A DNA stretch of 64,000 bases. Source: Sphingobacteriales bacterium. GTDB taxonomy: Bacteria > Bacteroidota > Bacteroidia > Chitinophagales > Chitinophagaceae. Every line of letters starts with the position of its first letter. Position 1 is the stretch's first letter. The notes below the pieces were generated by a model. It was not told where the DNA came from and ran no database searches. It saw only the letters and a list, made by a program, of their open reading frames with translations. Positions 15,829 to 23,556 of this stretch are shown here, in pieces. A program made the position numbers and the translations under genes. Where the stretch lies: contig JACRJO010000010.1 in the NCBI GenBank assembly GCA_016219985.1, forward strand, positions 1 to 64,000, given 5' to 3'.

Positions 15829-17001
15829 ATGAAAAAAACGGTATTATCCGCAACCCTGCTTGCACTCGCCTTTATACTGCAGGCTCAGGCTGTCAAAAAG
15901 TCAGAAAATCAATTTTCACCCGGCGTAACCATTAACCCGAATTTCTCAAAAGCCGCTAAGCTTGACTCCATACTTAAATCCTATGCACCGGCTGTATTAC
16001 CCGGTGTGGCATTAGCCGTTTATACAGAAGCTGAAGGCTGGTGGGCCGGAACAGCAGGGTATGCGAATGTGGAAACAAAAAAACGCATGCAGCTCAACCA
16101 TCTTCAGTACTTACAAAGTGTAAGCAAAATGTATATGGGCGTAGCCGTACTGCAATTAGCTGAACGCGGTAAGATAAAGCTGGACGCACCCGTTACGGAT
16201 TATTTGCCATTGAAATACAGCACTTATATAACGGATGCTGCAAAGATAACGGTACGCATGTTGCTCAACCATACGTCCGGCATCCCGGAATACAATGGAA
16301 GACCCCGGTTTGTCTCCCAGGTAATTTTAAATCCCCGGAAAAATTTCAGATCGGAAGATTGCCTCGAAGCGATAAAGCATTTACCACTCAATTTTGTACC
16401 CGGCAGTAAATACGCTTATACCAATACAAATTATTTGGTATTGACACTTATTGTTGACGCCATCACAGGTGATCATGCCGCTTTTATACGGCAAAACATT
16501 TTTGCGAAACTGCACCTCCAAAACAGCTATTATGATAAAGGGAATACCTACCTGAACGGGCTGAACCTTCCGGAGTCCTACTGGGATGTACTGAATAACG
16601 AAATGCCGGCTAATATCACCCCCCTGCAAAAAGTAACCGTGGCCAATTCAAAAGGGGATGATGGTATTGTGTGTTCAGTAACAGACGCTGTCCTGTTCCT
16701 AAAAGGCCTGATGGAAGGGAAACTGCTTAGTGAAACCTCGATGAAAGAAATGCTTCACTTTGTAAAAGATGAAAATGGCAATGACAAGTACGGTATGGGG
16801 ATATTTTATTTTGACCTGGGCGGCATTCCTGCCTATGGTCATGGTGGCGGGGGTGTGGGCGCCGGCTGCGGGCTGCTCTATATACCCTCACATAAAACCT
16901 ATCTTTTCATTGCTGCCAACATCGGAGTTTTAATCGAGGGTAAGCTCCCTGCTAAAGCCGACCAAATGAAAACGGAGATACTTATGACATTGTTGTTATA
17001 A
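15829..17001 (+). CDS. Serine hydrolase of the class C beta-lactamase family
   Basis: 390 residues from the ATG at 15829 (MKKTVLSATLLALAFILQAQA, a good signal peptide); an upstream ATG at 15802 adds nine residues. Active-site boxes: SVSK near residue 104, YTN in YAYTNTNY, and HGGGG in place of the KTG/HSGG box. The Gly-rich last box suits esterase or DD-peptidase activity as well as beta-lactamase. Paralogue by fold of the gene at 194-1780 but not close in sequence. No attC-like site follows; instead a damaged DUF3817 segment and R3. Confidence 0.85.
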   Translation: MKKTVLSATLLALAFILQAQAVKKSENQFSPGVTINPNFSKAAKLDSILKSYAPAVLPGVALAVYTEAEGWWAGTAGYANVETKKRMQLNHLQYLQSVSKMYMGVAVLQLAERGKIKLDAPVTDYLPLKYSTYITDAAKITVRMLLNHTSGIPEYNGRPRFVSQVILNPRKNFRSEDCLEAIKHLPLNFVPGSKYAYTNTNYLVLTLIVDAITGDHAAFIRQNIFAKLHLQNSYYDKGNTYLNGLNLPESYWDVLNNEMPANITPLQKVTVANSKGDDGIVCSVTDAVLFLKGLMEGKLLSETSMKEMLHFVKDENGNDKYGMGIFYFDLGGIPAYGHGGGGVGAGCGLLYIPSHKTYLFIAANIGVLIEGKLPAKADQMKTEILMTLLL

Positions 17002-17047
17002 GAATCGTATAAGGCCGGATTGGTATCAAATGCGGGGACTAATACAC

Positions 17048-17165
17048 CCATTACCGGCAGTCTCCACGGAATTCTCTTTGTGGCTTTCGCCGCGCTGGCC
17101 CGGACCCTTTATCCCGGACCGGGAGGGGAAGAAAGAGGAGGAGGCGCTTAGCGCTGCCTGATACT
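17048..17165 (+). pseudogene. Damaged 3' half of a DUF3817 gene (duplicate of 11045-11232)
   Basis: CATTACCGGCAGTCTCCACG through GGCTTTCGCCGC matches the intact gene. About 70 bases are then missing, and matching resumes at the segment corresponding to the last 60 bases of the gene, including GCTGCCTGATACTC past the stop. There is no start codon and the frame is broken. R3 follows directly, in the same order as R1 after the intact gene, so gene end and R repeat were copied together. Confidence 0.8.
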
Positions 17166-17340
17166 CGGAACAATCTCTTTAGCTGTGTATAAACGTTTAG
17201 AAACGAATATATACGGCTGTTTTATTTTGAAATGGCTCGTAAAACAATACAACCCGTAGAATTTAAAGCCATTGAAAATCAAGGGTCATTTTTTAAAATT
17301 GGGGGGTTGATTGCGTATATTTAAGTGTTGGCTGCAAGCA
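17166..17340. repeat. R repeat, copy R3
   Basis: It begins GAACAATCTCTTTAGCTGTG like R1, then TATAAACGTTTAGA, which R1 lacks in part and R5 has. It continues with the core ACAATACAACCCGTAGAATT and GGTTGATTGCGTATATTTAA and ends at GTGTTGGCTGCAAGC. The next gene starts 28 bp later. Confidence 0.7.
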
Positions 17341-17367
17341 TCACACAAATTTCAAAAACTGACTGTT

Positions 17368-17880
17368 ATGGGATTATTTGATTTCCTTAAACCTAAGAAT
17401 TTGGAAATGATAGGTCGTGATATTACCTGGGTTGAAATTATCGGGAAAGTATTTAAGGCAACTAAATTTATCAAGATCGATTCTATAGATCATCATGGAA
17501 GAATTAATAGAAAACAACCCATAGGGCCTTATGGATTTCTTACTGTAATATCGCCCGATTATAAAAACCCCGTTTTACTTCCGATTATCCATCAAGATGA
17601 TTTTCTGCTAGCATCAACAGTTTTTGATGACGCTGAATTATCGAAAACGATAAAGAAAATAGACCTATTAGTAACATATATACCAAAAAAAATATTACCA
17701 AACGGATTTGCAGGTGTTCATCATGCCTTGCATTACGTAATGACTCCAGCGCAAACAATTGAAAAATATTATTCAGTCCTCTCAGATCAAGATAATCAAC
17801 CAGCCATCGAAAAGCTTTTTGTAAATATATCTTGGGAGGGCGTTCTAAAAGTAGAGCAAAATCTACAGCCCGATATCTAA
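17368..17880 (+). CDS. Hypothetical protein in a cassette-like unit
   Basis: 170 residues from the ATG at 17368 (MGLFDFLKPKNLEMIGRD); the upstream TTG-led frame is R3 sequence and is not preferred. No signal peptide or membrane segment, mixed alpha/beta appearance, no motif I recognise. The short amphipathic MGLFDFLKPK start is seen in many Bacteroidota cytosolic hypotheticals. AT-rich, between R3 and attC-like site 3. Confidence 0.6.
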   Translation: MGLFDFLKPKNLEMIGRDITWVEIIGKVFKATKFIKIDSIDHHGRINRKQPIGPYGFLTVISPDYKNPVLLPIIHQDDFLLASTVFDDAELSKTIKKIDLLVTYIPKKILPNGFAGVHHALHYVMTPAQTIEKYYSVLSDQDNQPAIEKLFVNISWEGVLKVEQNLQPDI

Positions 17881-17886
17881 AGCCTG

Positions 17887-18090
17887 CAGCCAACAGTACG
17901 GTTTGGCAAAATGGCGGCGGCAGAATATATAATGATCTGTAGCTCCCTGTTAAGCTGCAGTCACGGGTGAGACGTTTTCAAAAGAAATTTTTGTTGTAAA
18001 TTCAGCCTTACGTTTTAAAAAAAGCGACAGTTGCCGGGCTGAAGTAACACGGATTTCCGCCGCTTCGCCAAGCCGCTGCCGTTGGCCGTA
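17887..18090 (+). other. attC-like recombination site 3 (candidate)
   Basis: Left arm CAGCCAACAG then ACGGTTTGGCAAAATGGCGG; right arm CCGCCGCTTCGCCAAGCCG then CTGCCGTTGGCCG. The terminal boxes GCCAAC and GTTGGC are exact reverse complements. It is about 200 bp long, longer than sites 1 and 2, with the extra length in the middle. The arms share GGTTTGGCA and TTCGCCAAG with site 1. Confidence 0.55.
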
Positions 18091-18097
18091 ATTTTAA

Positions 18098-18892
18098 ATG
18101 ACACGACTAATAATAATAACCTTTTTAATAATAATTGCAGGTTGTACCAGCACAACCGGCCCCAAAGACAAAAGGGAAATGCACAACATATTAAAAAAAG
18201 AAACAACGCAAGCTGAAAAATTGGCGCAGGCAGACTATAACAGAATATTTGAGAATAGCGTAGTTGACGGGGACTCTATAGAACTTCTTGAAATAGGTGA
18301 ACTTACTGTACCAACTGGGCAAATTGTAGTATGTGACCCCCTCGTTGTTCCCGACATGGCTCCCTTGAATAGAACTGTTCAACCAGGAAAATATCCAATT
18401 AAAATTTACATAGCAAAAACGAAAGAATCTGGTGACAGATATGCAATTGCAAAATTGGAGTTCAAATCCCAAAAAGCAGACAAGTGGGTTCTTGCAGTTC
18501 GCGACGGAGAAGATATATCAGAACTTAAAGAAGAAGATGATTTTTTCGGATTCCCTGTTGATGCCGGTTTAGGTGGTTTCTTTGACTATAAATCGGGACT
18601 TGAATACAATAAATTTATAGACGGATTTCTAAAAAAACACCCAGGTGGAAATATTTATGATGACTTATTCGCCACAGAGTTTAAAAAAAATGCTGCAGAG
18701 CCAAACAATCCGGATGACTACGGCGATTGGATAAACTTTAAAATCCCGAATACTGAACTAAACATCACCATGTTTCATTCAGGTTACGGTGACGGGTACT
18801 ACCCAGCATATTGGGGTATGACAAAAGACAATGAAATAGTCTCTTTAGTTATCGACTTTTTCGTTTTATTATTACCTGAAGATGAAAAATAA
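18098..18892 (+). CDS. DUF4241 family lipoprotein
   Basis: 264 residues, starting 8 bp after attC-like site 3. Lipoprotein signal MTRLIIITFLIIIAGC. The body has the DUF4241 pattern: GQIVVCDPLV near residue 70, PGKYPIKIYIAK, VDAGLGGFFD in the middle and the ending NITMFHSGYGDGYYPAYWG. Function of the family is unknown, though it often occurs in variable regions. Membrane-anchored versions like this are less usual. Followed by a half-site only (18897-18930). Confidence 0.75.
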   Translation: MTRLIIITFLIIIAGCTSTTGPKDKREMHNILKKETTQAEKLAQADYNRIFENSVVDGDSIELLEIGELTVPTGQIVVCDPLVVPDMAPLNRTVQPGKYPIKIYIAKTKESGDRYAIAKLEFKSQKADKWVLAVRDGEDISELKEEDDFFGFPVDAGLGGFFDYKSGLEYNKFIDGFLKKHPGGNIYDDLFATEFKKNAAEPNNPDDYGDWINFKIPNTELNITMFHSGYGDGYYPAYWGMTKDNEIVSLVIDFFVLLLPEDEK

Positions 18893-19586
18893 AAAAACTA
18901 CTGCCAATATGGGGTTCTTACATCTAATGGTTGACGAATAAATTCTGATCTTTTTGTTCCTATCAGCACCAGTCCCGGCTGTACAATTTCTAACCGCTTT
19001 TTGCCACGTGAATGTGAGCGGTATTTTTTGCAAATCAATGTATTTCAGTCGGTTGTAGCACAGTGACTACACTTTGCGTATTATATTCTACTGTCTCCCG
19101 GTATGCTTAAGTTGCTTCAGACGCATTTCTTTGAAAGTCCCTCGGTTCCGCTCCGGCCTCGTCCTTACCTCCTTCGGGACTCAGCCGTGGTTAAAGCGCA
19201 TCATGCGCTTTAACCACGACCATATCCCGGCTTTGGTACGGAGGGAGAGGATGGAAGCCAGAGGTGGGGAGCTGTGAATTTCTGCTTGCTTCTATTCCCC
19301 GGATTAATTAATTTAGTACAGATACCAGACTCCACCTTATCCGCTTTGAGTATGCATTTGCACAATTTTATTTCCGGACGATAAGATGGGATTTGCTGAA
19401 ATGATAATAAACGATTTTAAGCGTTTGTAAACCGGTAAAAAATGTTTAATTCGTATATGGGGAATAAGTAAAGTGGCGTTGTTTTTAAAAGACTGCACAA
19501 ACAATACAAATTGCAGAATCCAAAGCCAATGAAAATCAAAGGTGAACTTTTGAACTCCCTTACAATTCCTCAACGAATTTTTAAAA
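18893..19586. other. Non-coding stretch: attC-like half-site, hairpin and R repeat copy R4
   Basis: 18897-18930 (ACTACTGCCAATATGGGGTT) resembles the left arm of the other attC-like sites, but no matching right arm is found; I read it as a truncated site 4. The middle holds no gene. A perfect hairpin of two 14-base arms (GTGGTTAAAGCGCA at 19187-19200, complement at 19204-19217) with a 3-base loop has no U-tract. R4 at about 19490-19560 is a diverged R core (ACAATACAAATTGCAGAATC, then CCAATGAAAATCAAAGGTGA). Some 19080-19275 sequence is GC-rich and unlike its surroundings. Confidence 0.5.
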
Positions 19587-20093
19587 ATGAAAAATTTATT
19601 TGGTCTAACCTTACTGTTTTTAATCGCATGTTCTGACAAAACGAAATCCAACGAGTCGGAGAAAATACATTTATCGGCTGCCCAAAATGGAATACAAAAT
19701 TTGGTAGACAGTTTTAAACTTGAATACAAAAAAGGAAACACACAAGCATTACGAGACAAATACAAACAAAAACTCTATGACTATTTAGCTGACAATTATA
19801 TTGACAGTATCAGAGTGCATGTGGACACCGTTATAATTGACAGTTTAACTATAACTACTGCATTTCATTGCAACAAAGACATTGCTTTTAAATATAGTTT
19901 GACATTTAAGAAAATTATGGCGCCAAATGAAGATTCTCTTTTCAGATTTATGAAGGGACTAAAGGTTGGCAGTGACACGACAATAAATTTTGCATATACG
20001 GGCGCACACGAACTAAACGACCCACATGATACATCTTTGCCAACGTTGAGAATATTTGCATTTCCAACACCGAATTTTTCTGACAAACGATAA
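19587..20093 (+). CDS. Hypothetical lipoprotein in a cassette-like unit
   Basis: 168 residues with the lipoprotein signal MKNLFGLTLLFLIAC followed by Ser/Lys-rich linker. The rest alternates beta-like stretches (IRVHVDTVIIDSLTITTAF; DIAFKYSLTFKKIM) with charged loops; not recognised. AT-rich. It follows R4 and is followed 5 bp later by attC-like site 5. Confidence 0.6.
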   Translation: MKNLFGLTLLFLIACSDKTKSNESEKIHLSAAQNGIQNLVDSFKLEYKKGNTQALRDKYKQKLYDYLADNYIDSIRVHVDTVIIDSLTITTAFHCNKDIAFKYSLTFKKIMAPNEDSLFRFMKGLKVGSDTTINFAYTGAHELNDPHDTSLPTLRIFAFPTPNFSDKR

Positions 20094-20097
20094 AAAC

Positions 20098-20250
20098 TAC
20101 ATACAACATTCGGTTTTCTGATATATGGGCTGAAGGATCACAGATGACCCTTTGAATGTAATATCATCTTCATATCTTTATTCAGCAGCGGTTCCGGGCT
20201 GAACGTTTTCAAATATCCATACATCAGAAAGCCGTAACCGTTATAGGCTA
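20098..20250 (+). other. attC-like recombination site 5 (candidate)
   Basis: Left arm ATACAACATTCGGTTTTCTG then ATATATGGGCTGAA; right arm TTCAAATATCCATACATCAG, AAAGCCGTAACCGTTATAGG. CGGTTTTCTGATATATGG pairs with CCATACATCAGAAAGCCG apart from one or two positions. The ends ACAAC and GTTATAG resemble attC R-boxes. Confidence 0.55.
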
Positions 20251-20273
20251 CCCTAATTGAACCTGCATACTAT

Positions 20274-20855
20274 ATGAAAATTCTGGTTTTCGGACTCTTG
20301 GCATTGGTTATCGTGACACAATGCAATACAAAACCTTCTTCTGACAAGGGCACTACTACTGCTGCTAAATCGTCCCAAAACAATTTGGCAGTAACCCAGT
20401 TTGACACAATTAGTGAACAGTTTATAACCGGGTATGAATTAATGACGCATGACCTTGTTGAATTGAAAATCATTGACAGCTCTGTAACAAGCCAATTAAG
20501 TGAAACCTGTTATTGCGATACCACAATTCGATTAAATGACAGTATTTCTTATTCCATAATCAGCGTTAACGATGAAGCCGGACTTTGTACTTATTTCTTC
20601 GTGACAAGTTTGAACAATAAGAATGGGAAAGTAATCGCATCAAAGTATTTGCATTCAGACTGTGATGCTGATTACTCGTTGGATACTCATGAACTCCATG
20701 AACATCTGATAATTTCTAAGAACAAAATTGAAGTAAGCAACACAACGATATTTCAAAAAAAGAATAAAACATCACCCGGACAAAAGCAAAACATTGACCG
20801 TAAGCAGACACAAAAAAGCTTAATCACTATTTCACAAACTGGACAAATAAAATAG
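20274..20855 (+). CDS. Hypothetical lipoprotein in a cassette-like unit
   Basis: 193 residues, 24 bp after attC-like site 5. The signal MKILVFGLLALVIVTQC has a Cys at 17 in a weak lipobox. The body contains a CYCDTTIRLND stretch, paired acidic segments (CDADYSLDTHELHEH) and a Lys/Gln-rich tail (KKNKTSPGQKQNIDRKQTQK). No family recognised. AT-rich; followed 22 bp later by the compact attC-like site 6. Confidence 0.55.
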   Translation: MKILVFGLLALVIVTQCNTKPSSDKGTTTAAKSSQNNLAVTQFDTISEQFITGYELMTHDLVELKIIDSSVTSQLSETCYCDTTIRLNDSISYSIISVNDEAGLCTYFFVTSLNNKNGKVIASKYLHSDCDADYSLDTHELHEHLIISKNKIEVSNTTIFQKKNKTSPGQKQNIDRKQTQKSLITISQTGQIK

Positions 20856-20875
20856 TTGGAGAGCCGAAGAGTATG

Positions 20876-20950
20876 GCTTTAACACAGGGCTGCATGCTGG
20901 CTGAATAATCACGGAATATCAGCACCGCAGAAAGCCCTGCCGTTAACCCC
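20876..20950 (+). other. attC-like recombination site 6 (candidate, compact)
   Basis: About 75 bp. Left GCTTTAACACAGGGCTGCAT, right AGAAAGCCCTGCCGTTAACC. AGGGCT pairs with AGCCCT, TTTAAC with GTTAA, and CATGCTG with CAGCACCG, with asymmetric bulges. Size and layout are close to the short attC sites of mobile integrons. Confidence 0.5.
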
Positions 20951-21076
20951 GGCAGCCCCGGCCATTTCCGGCTGCAATAACCCTGACAACAAGGCCATGA
21001 GTTCTGAAATGACAACAATCACCGAAACAAAACAGCAGCAGCGGCCATGTGATATTCTGAAAAAATAACCCCTAAA

Positions 21077-21598
21077 ATGCATACCAGCAACTTCAACGAT
21101 ACAATAGATACCTGGATTTCTGCTCTTCAGCATTATTCTTTTGACGTTTTGCTCATCTCCCCCGGAACCGGAAGCTGGTCGCTCGGCCAGGTTTTTATGC
21201 ACCTGCTTAGAGACAGCAATTACTATGCCGGCCAAATTGAATATTGCCTGACCCACCCTGAAAACCCGGAGGGCCAAATGAACGAATTCGCAAAAACGCT
21301 ATTCGCAAACAATGCGTTCCCCGATGAAAAAATTAAAGGAGATCCGGCGTCATCCGGGGAAATGGAAATGCCCGCAAGCAAAGCTGATCTTATTATCCAA
21401 CTGAACCGGCTAAAAGCACAATTAAATTATTTGAACAATAAAATTGCCGGCAGTACCAGTTCCGGAAAAACCAGGCACCCGGGGCTGGGTTATTTCAATG
21501 CCCGGGAATGGCTTCAGTTTGCCGATATGCATTTACGTCACCATTTAAGGCAGAAAAAACGAATTGAGGAAGCCCTGAATATACGCCCGGGAGGATAG
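21077..21598 (+). CDS. DinB-family protein (DinB_2-like)
   Basis: 173 residues, ATG at 21077. Four-helix DinB fold with the metal-ligand histidines in GQVFMHLLRDS (residue about 39) and DMHLRHHLRQKKRIEE at the C-terminus. This superfamily includes bacillithiol-dependent transferases and nickel/zinc-binding proteins of unknown role. Base composition is near that of the core genome and no attC-like site follows, so I do not count it as a cassette. Confidence 0.8.
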   Translation: MHTSNFNDTIDTWISALQHYSFDVLLISPGTGSWSLGQVFMHLLRDSNYYAGQIEYCLTHPENPEGQMNEFAKTLFANNAFPDEKIKGDPASSGEMEMPASKADLIIQLNRLKAQLNYLNNKIAGSTSSGKTRHPGLGYFNAREWLQFADMHLRHHLRQKKRIEEALNIRPGG

Positions 21599-21819
21599 CG
21601 AGGAACAGGAGCACTAGCAAGAGGCAAGTGTTACATGAGCAAATCCCGGATCAATATTACCATCGGCAGCAAATCCGTTTAGCAGAGACAGTCTTATCCG
21701 TGTCTATTAATACAGCTTTTGTAACTTTACCCGGTCCGGTTTAAGGCCGGATTTTTTCAAATACCCGCATGAAACCGGGCGCTAACCTTAGCACCAAACA
21801 ATAACCACGACAATTAAAC

Positions 21820-23223
21820 ATGAACGATCAACTCCAACAAGACCTTTCCACTCTCGACAGCTTACTCGAAAAAATAAAAACCCAGGGCCTTGATTATATA
21901 AAAAACCTCCACGGCCGGCCCACAACCGCCGTTTCGGCCATTGAAATAAATAAAGACCTGGGAGAAACCGGTTTGGGCGGGCTGGGCGCCTTAAAACGCT
22001 TCAATGAAAAATTTGAACCCCTGATGGTCGGTTCCGGCGGACCCCGGTACTGGGGATTTGTAACGGGTGGTTCCACGCCGGCTTCCATTGCGGGGGACTG
22101 GTTAAGCACCATATACGACCAGAACACCCAGTCTACCAGCGGGCAGGGCGATCTTTCCGCCCTGGTGGAGGTCGAAACGATAAAATTGCTGCTCGGGCTC
22201 CTGGGGCTGCCCGGGGATTTTCTGGGCGGTTTTGTTACCGGTGCCACGATGTCCAATTTTACCTGCCTCGCCGTCGCCCGGCAATGGGCCGGGAAAGCGA
22301 TGGGAAAAGATTTCGCCAAAGACGGGGTCAGCGGGGAAATAAATATCCTGAGCGCCCTGCCCCATTCCTCCGTCCTCAAATCCCTTTCCATGCTGGGAAT
22401 CGGGAGTAATCATTTTGAGCGGGTAAAAGTCCTGCCGGGGAACCGGGAAAGCATCGATACCGAAGACCTCGAGGCCCGGATCCGGGCGCTCGGGGGCGAA
22501 CCCTTTATACTGATCAGCAGCGCCGGCACGGTGAATACCGTTGATTTTGACGACTTCGCGGCTATCGCAAAGCTCAAAACGACATATAATTTCTGGTGGC
22601 ATATTGACGCCGCCTTCGGGGCTTTTGCCGCCTGCTCGCCAAAATACAGGCATTTGCTGGATGGATGGGAAAAGGCGGACAGCATTACCCTTGATTGCCA
22701 TAAATGGCTGAATGTCCCTTATGAAAGCGCCGTCTTCCTGGTAAAGGAGCAGCACAAGGTATTGCAAACTGAAACCTTCCAGAATTCTAATGCGCCCTAC
22801 CTCGGAGATCCGCTTGAAAATTTCAGTTACCTGAACTTCCTGCCGGAAAACTCCAGGCGCCTAAAAGCCCTGCCGGCCTGGTTCTCCCTGACGGCCTACG
22901 GGAAAAAGGGCTACCGGGACATCGTGGAAAACTCGGTGGAGATGGCCAGCCTGTTCAGCCAGTTCGTAGAAGAGAATGAAGCCTTTGAGCTGCTGGCGCC
23001 CACCCGCCTGAATAATGTTTGTTTTACCCTGGGCGGGCAACGGGGCCAGGATAAAGTGGCCGCCTTTCTGACCCGTTTAAACGCTACCGGCAAGGTCTTT
23101 ATGACCCCAACGGTTTACAATGGCCGCAAAGGCATCCGGGCGGCCTTTGTGAACTGGATGACGGGTAAGGGGGATATTGAGATAGTTATAGCAGAAATGA
23201 AGAAATTAACAGCTGAGGAATAA
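21820..23223 (+). CDS. PLP-dependent amino acid decarboxylase, group II
   Basis: 467 residues. The pyridoxal site is complete: WWHIDAAFGAFAA (cofactor Asp) and DCHKWLNVPYES with the Schiff-base Lys in HKW. The N-terminal GSGGPRYWGFVTGG and FVTGATMSNFTCLAVARQW are typical of the aromatic-amino-acid/glutamate decarboxylase-like family. Substrate is not assigned. GC-rich like the core genes. The 221-bp region before it holds no other feature apart from a TAACTTTA -7-like string at about 21720. Confidence 0.88.
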   Translation: MNDQLQQDLSTLDSLLEKIKTQGLDYIKNLHGRPTTAVSAIEINKDLGETGLGGLGALKRFNEKFEPLMVGSGGPRYWGFVTGGSTPASIAGDWLSTIYDQNTQSTSGQGDLSALVEVETIKLLLGLLGLPGDFLGGFVTGATMSNFTCLAVARQWAGKAMGKDFAKDGVSGEINILSALPHSSVLKSLSMLGIGSNHFERVKVLPGNRESIDTEDLEARIRALGGEPFILISSAGTVNTVDFDDFAAIAKLKTTYNFWWHIDAAFGAFAACSPKYRHLLDGWEKADSITLDCHKWLNVPYESAVFLVKEQHKVLQTETFQNSNAPYLGDPLENFSYLNFLPENSRRLKALPAWFSLTAYGKKGYRDIVENSVEMASLFSQFVEENEAFELLAPTRLNNVCFTLGGQRGQDKVAAFLTRLNATGKVFMTPTVYNGRKGIRAAFVNWMTGKGDIEIVIAEMKKLTAEE

Positions 23224-23556
23224 ATTGTCAGCAGCGGCATACTTCTTCCGGAGCGACCTACTGCCTGCTAACTGCTGCCTGACTTCAGCTACATCTATTA
23301 GTCGTGTATAAACGTTTAGATCCACTTAAATCTGACTATTCTATATTTAAGATTGCAGCGCTAACAATACTAATTGTAGATCTTAAAACTATTGAAAATC
23401 ATAGGCGAACTATTCACTTCCGCCATTTTGATGCTGTATATTCAGGTGCAGGCGGTAATGGGTTTCGTCCAACTTCAGGAGTTACGATAGTTTTGTGAAC
23501 ATTTCCCTCAAAATCAGTCTGACAATTTACTTAGATTTGTCCAAATATTTTAGCAA
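23224..23556. repeat. R repeat copy R5 and promoter region of the restriction-modification operon
   Basis: 23238-23285 is low-complexity sequence (CCTACTGCCTGCTAACTGCT). R5 follows at about 23300-23420: GTGTATAAACGTTTAGAT as in R3, then a diverged core (AACAATACTAATTGTAGATC, ATTGAAAATCATAGG). TAGATTTG at 23532-23539 fits the TAnnTTTG -7 consensus and lies 17 bp before the TTG start of the methyltransferase. No -33 TTG at the right spacing. Confidence 0.6.
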
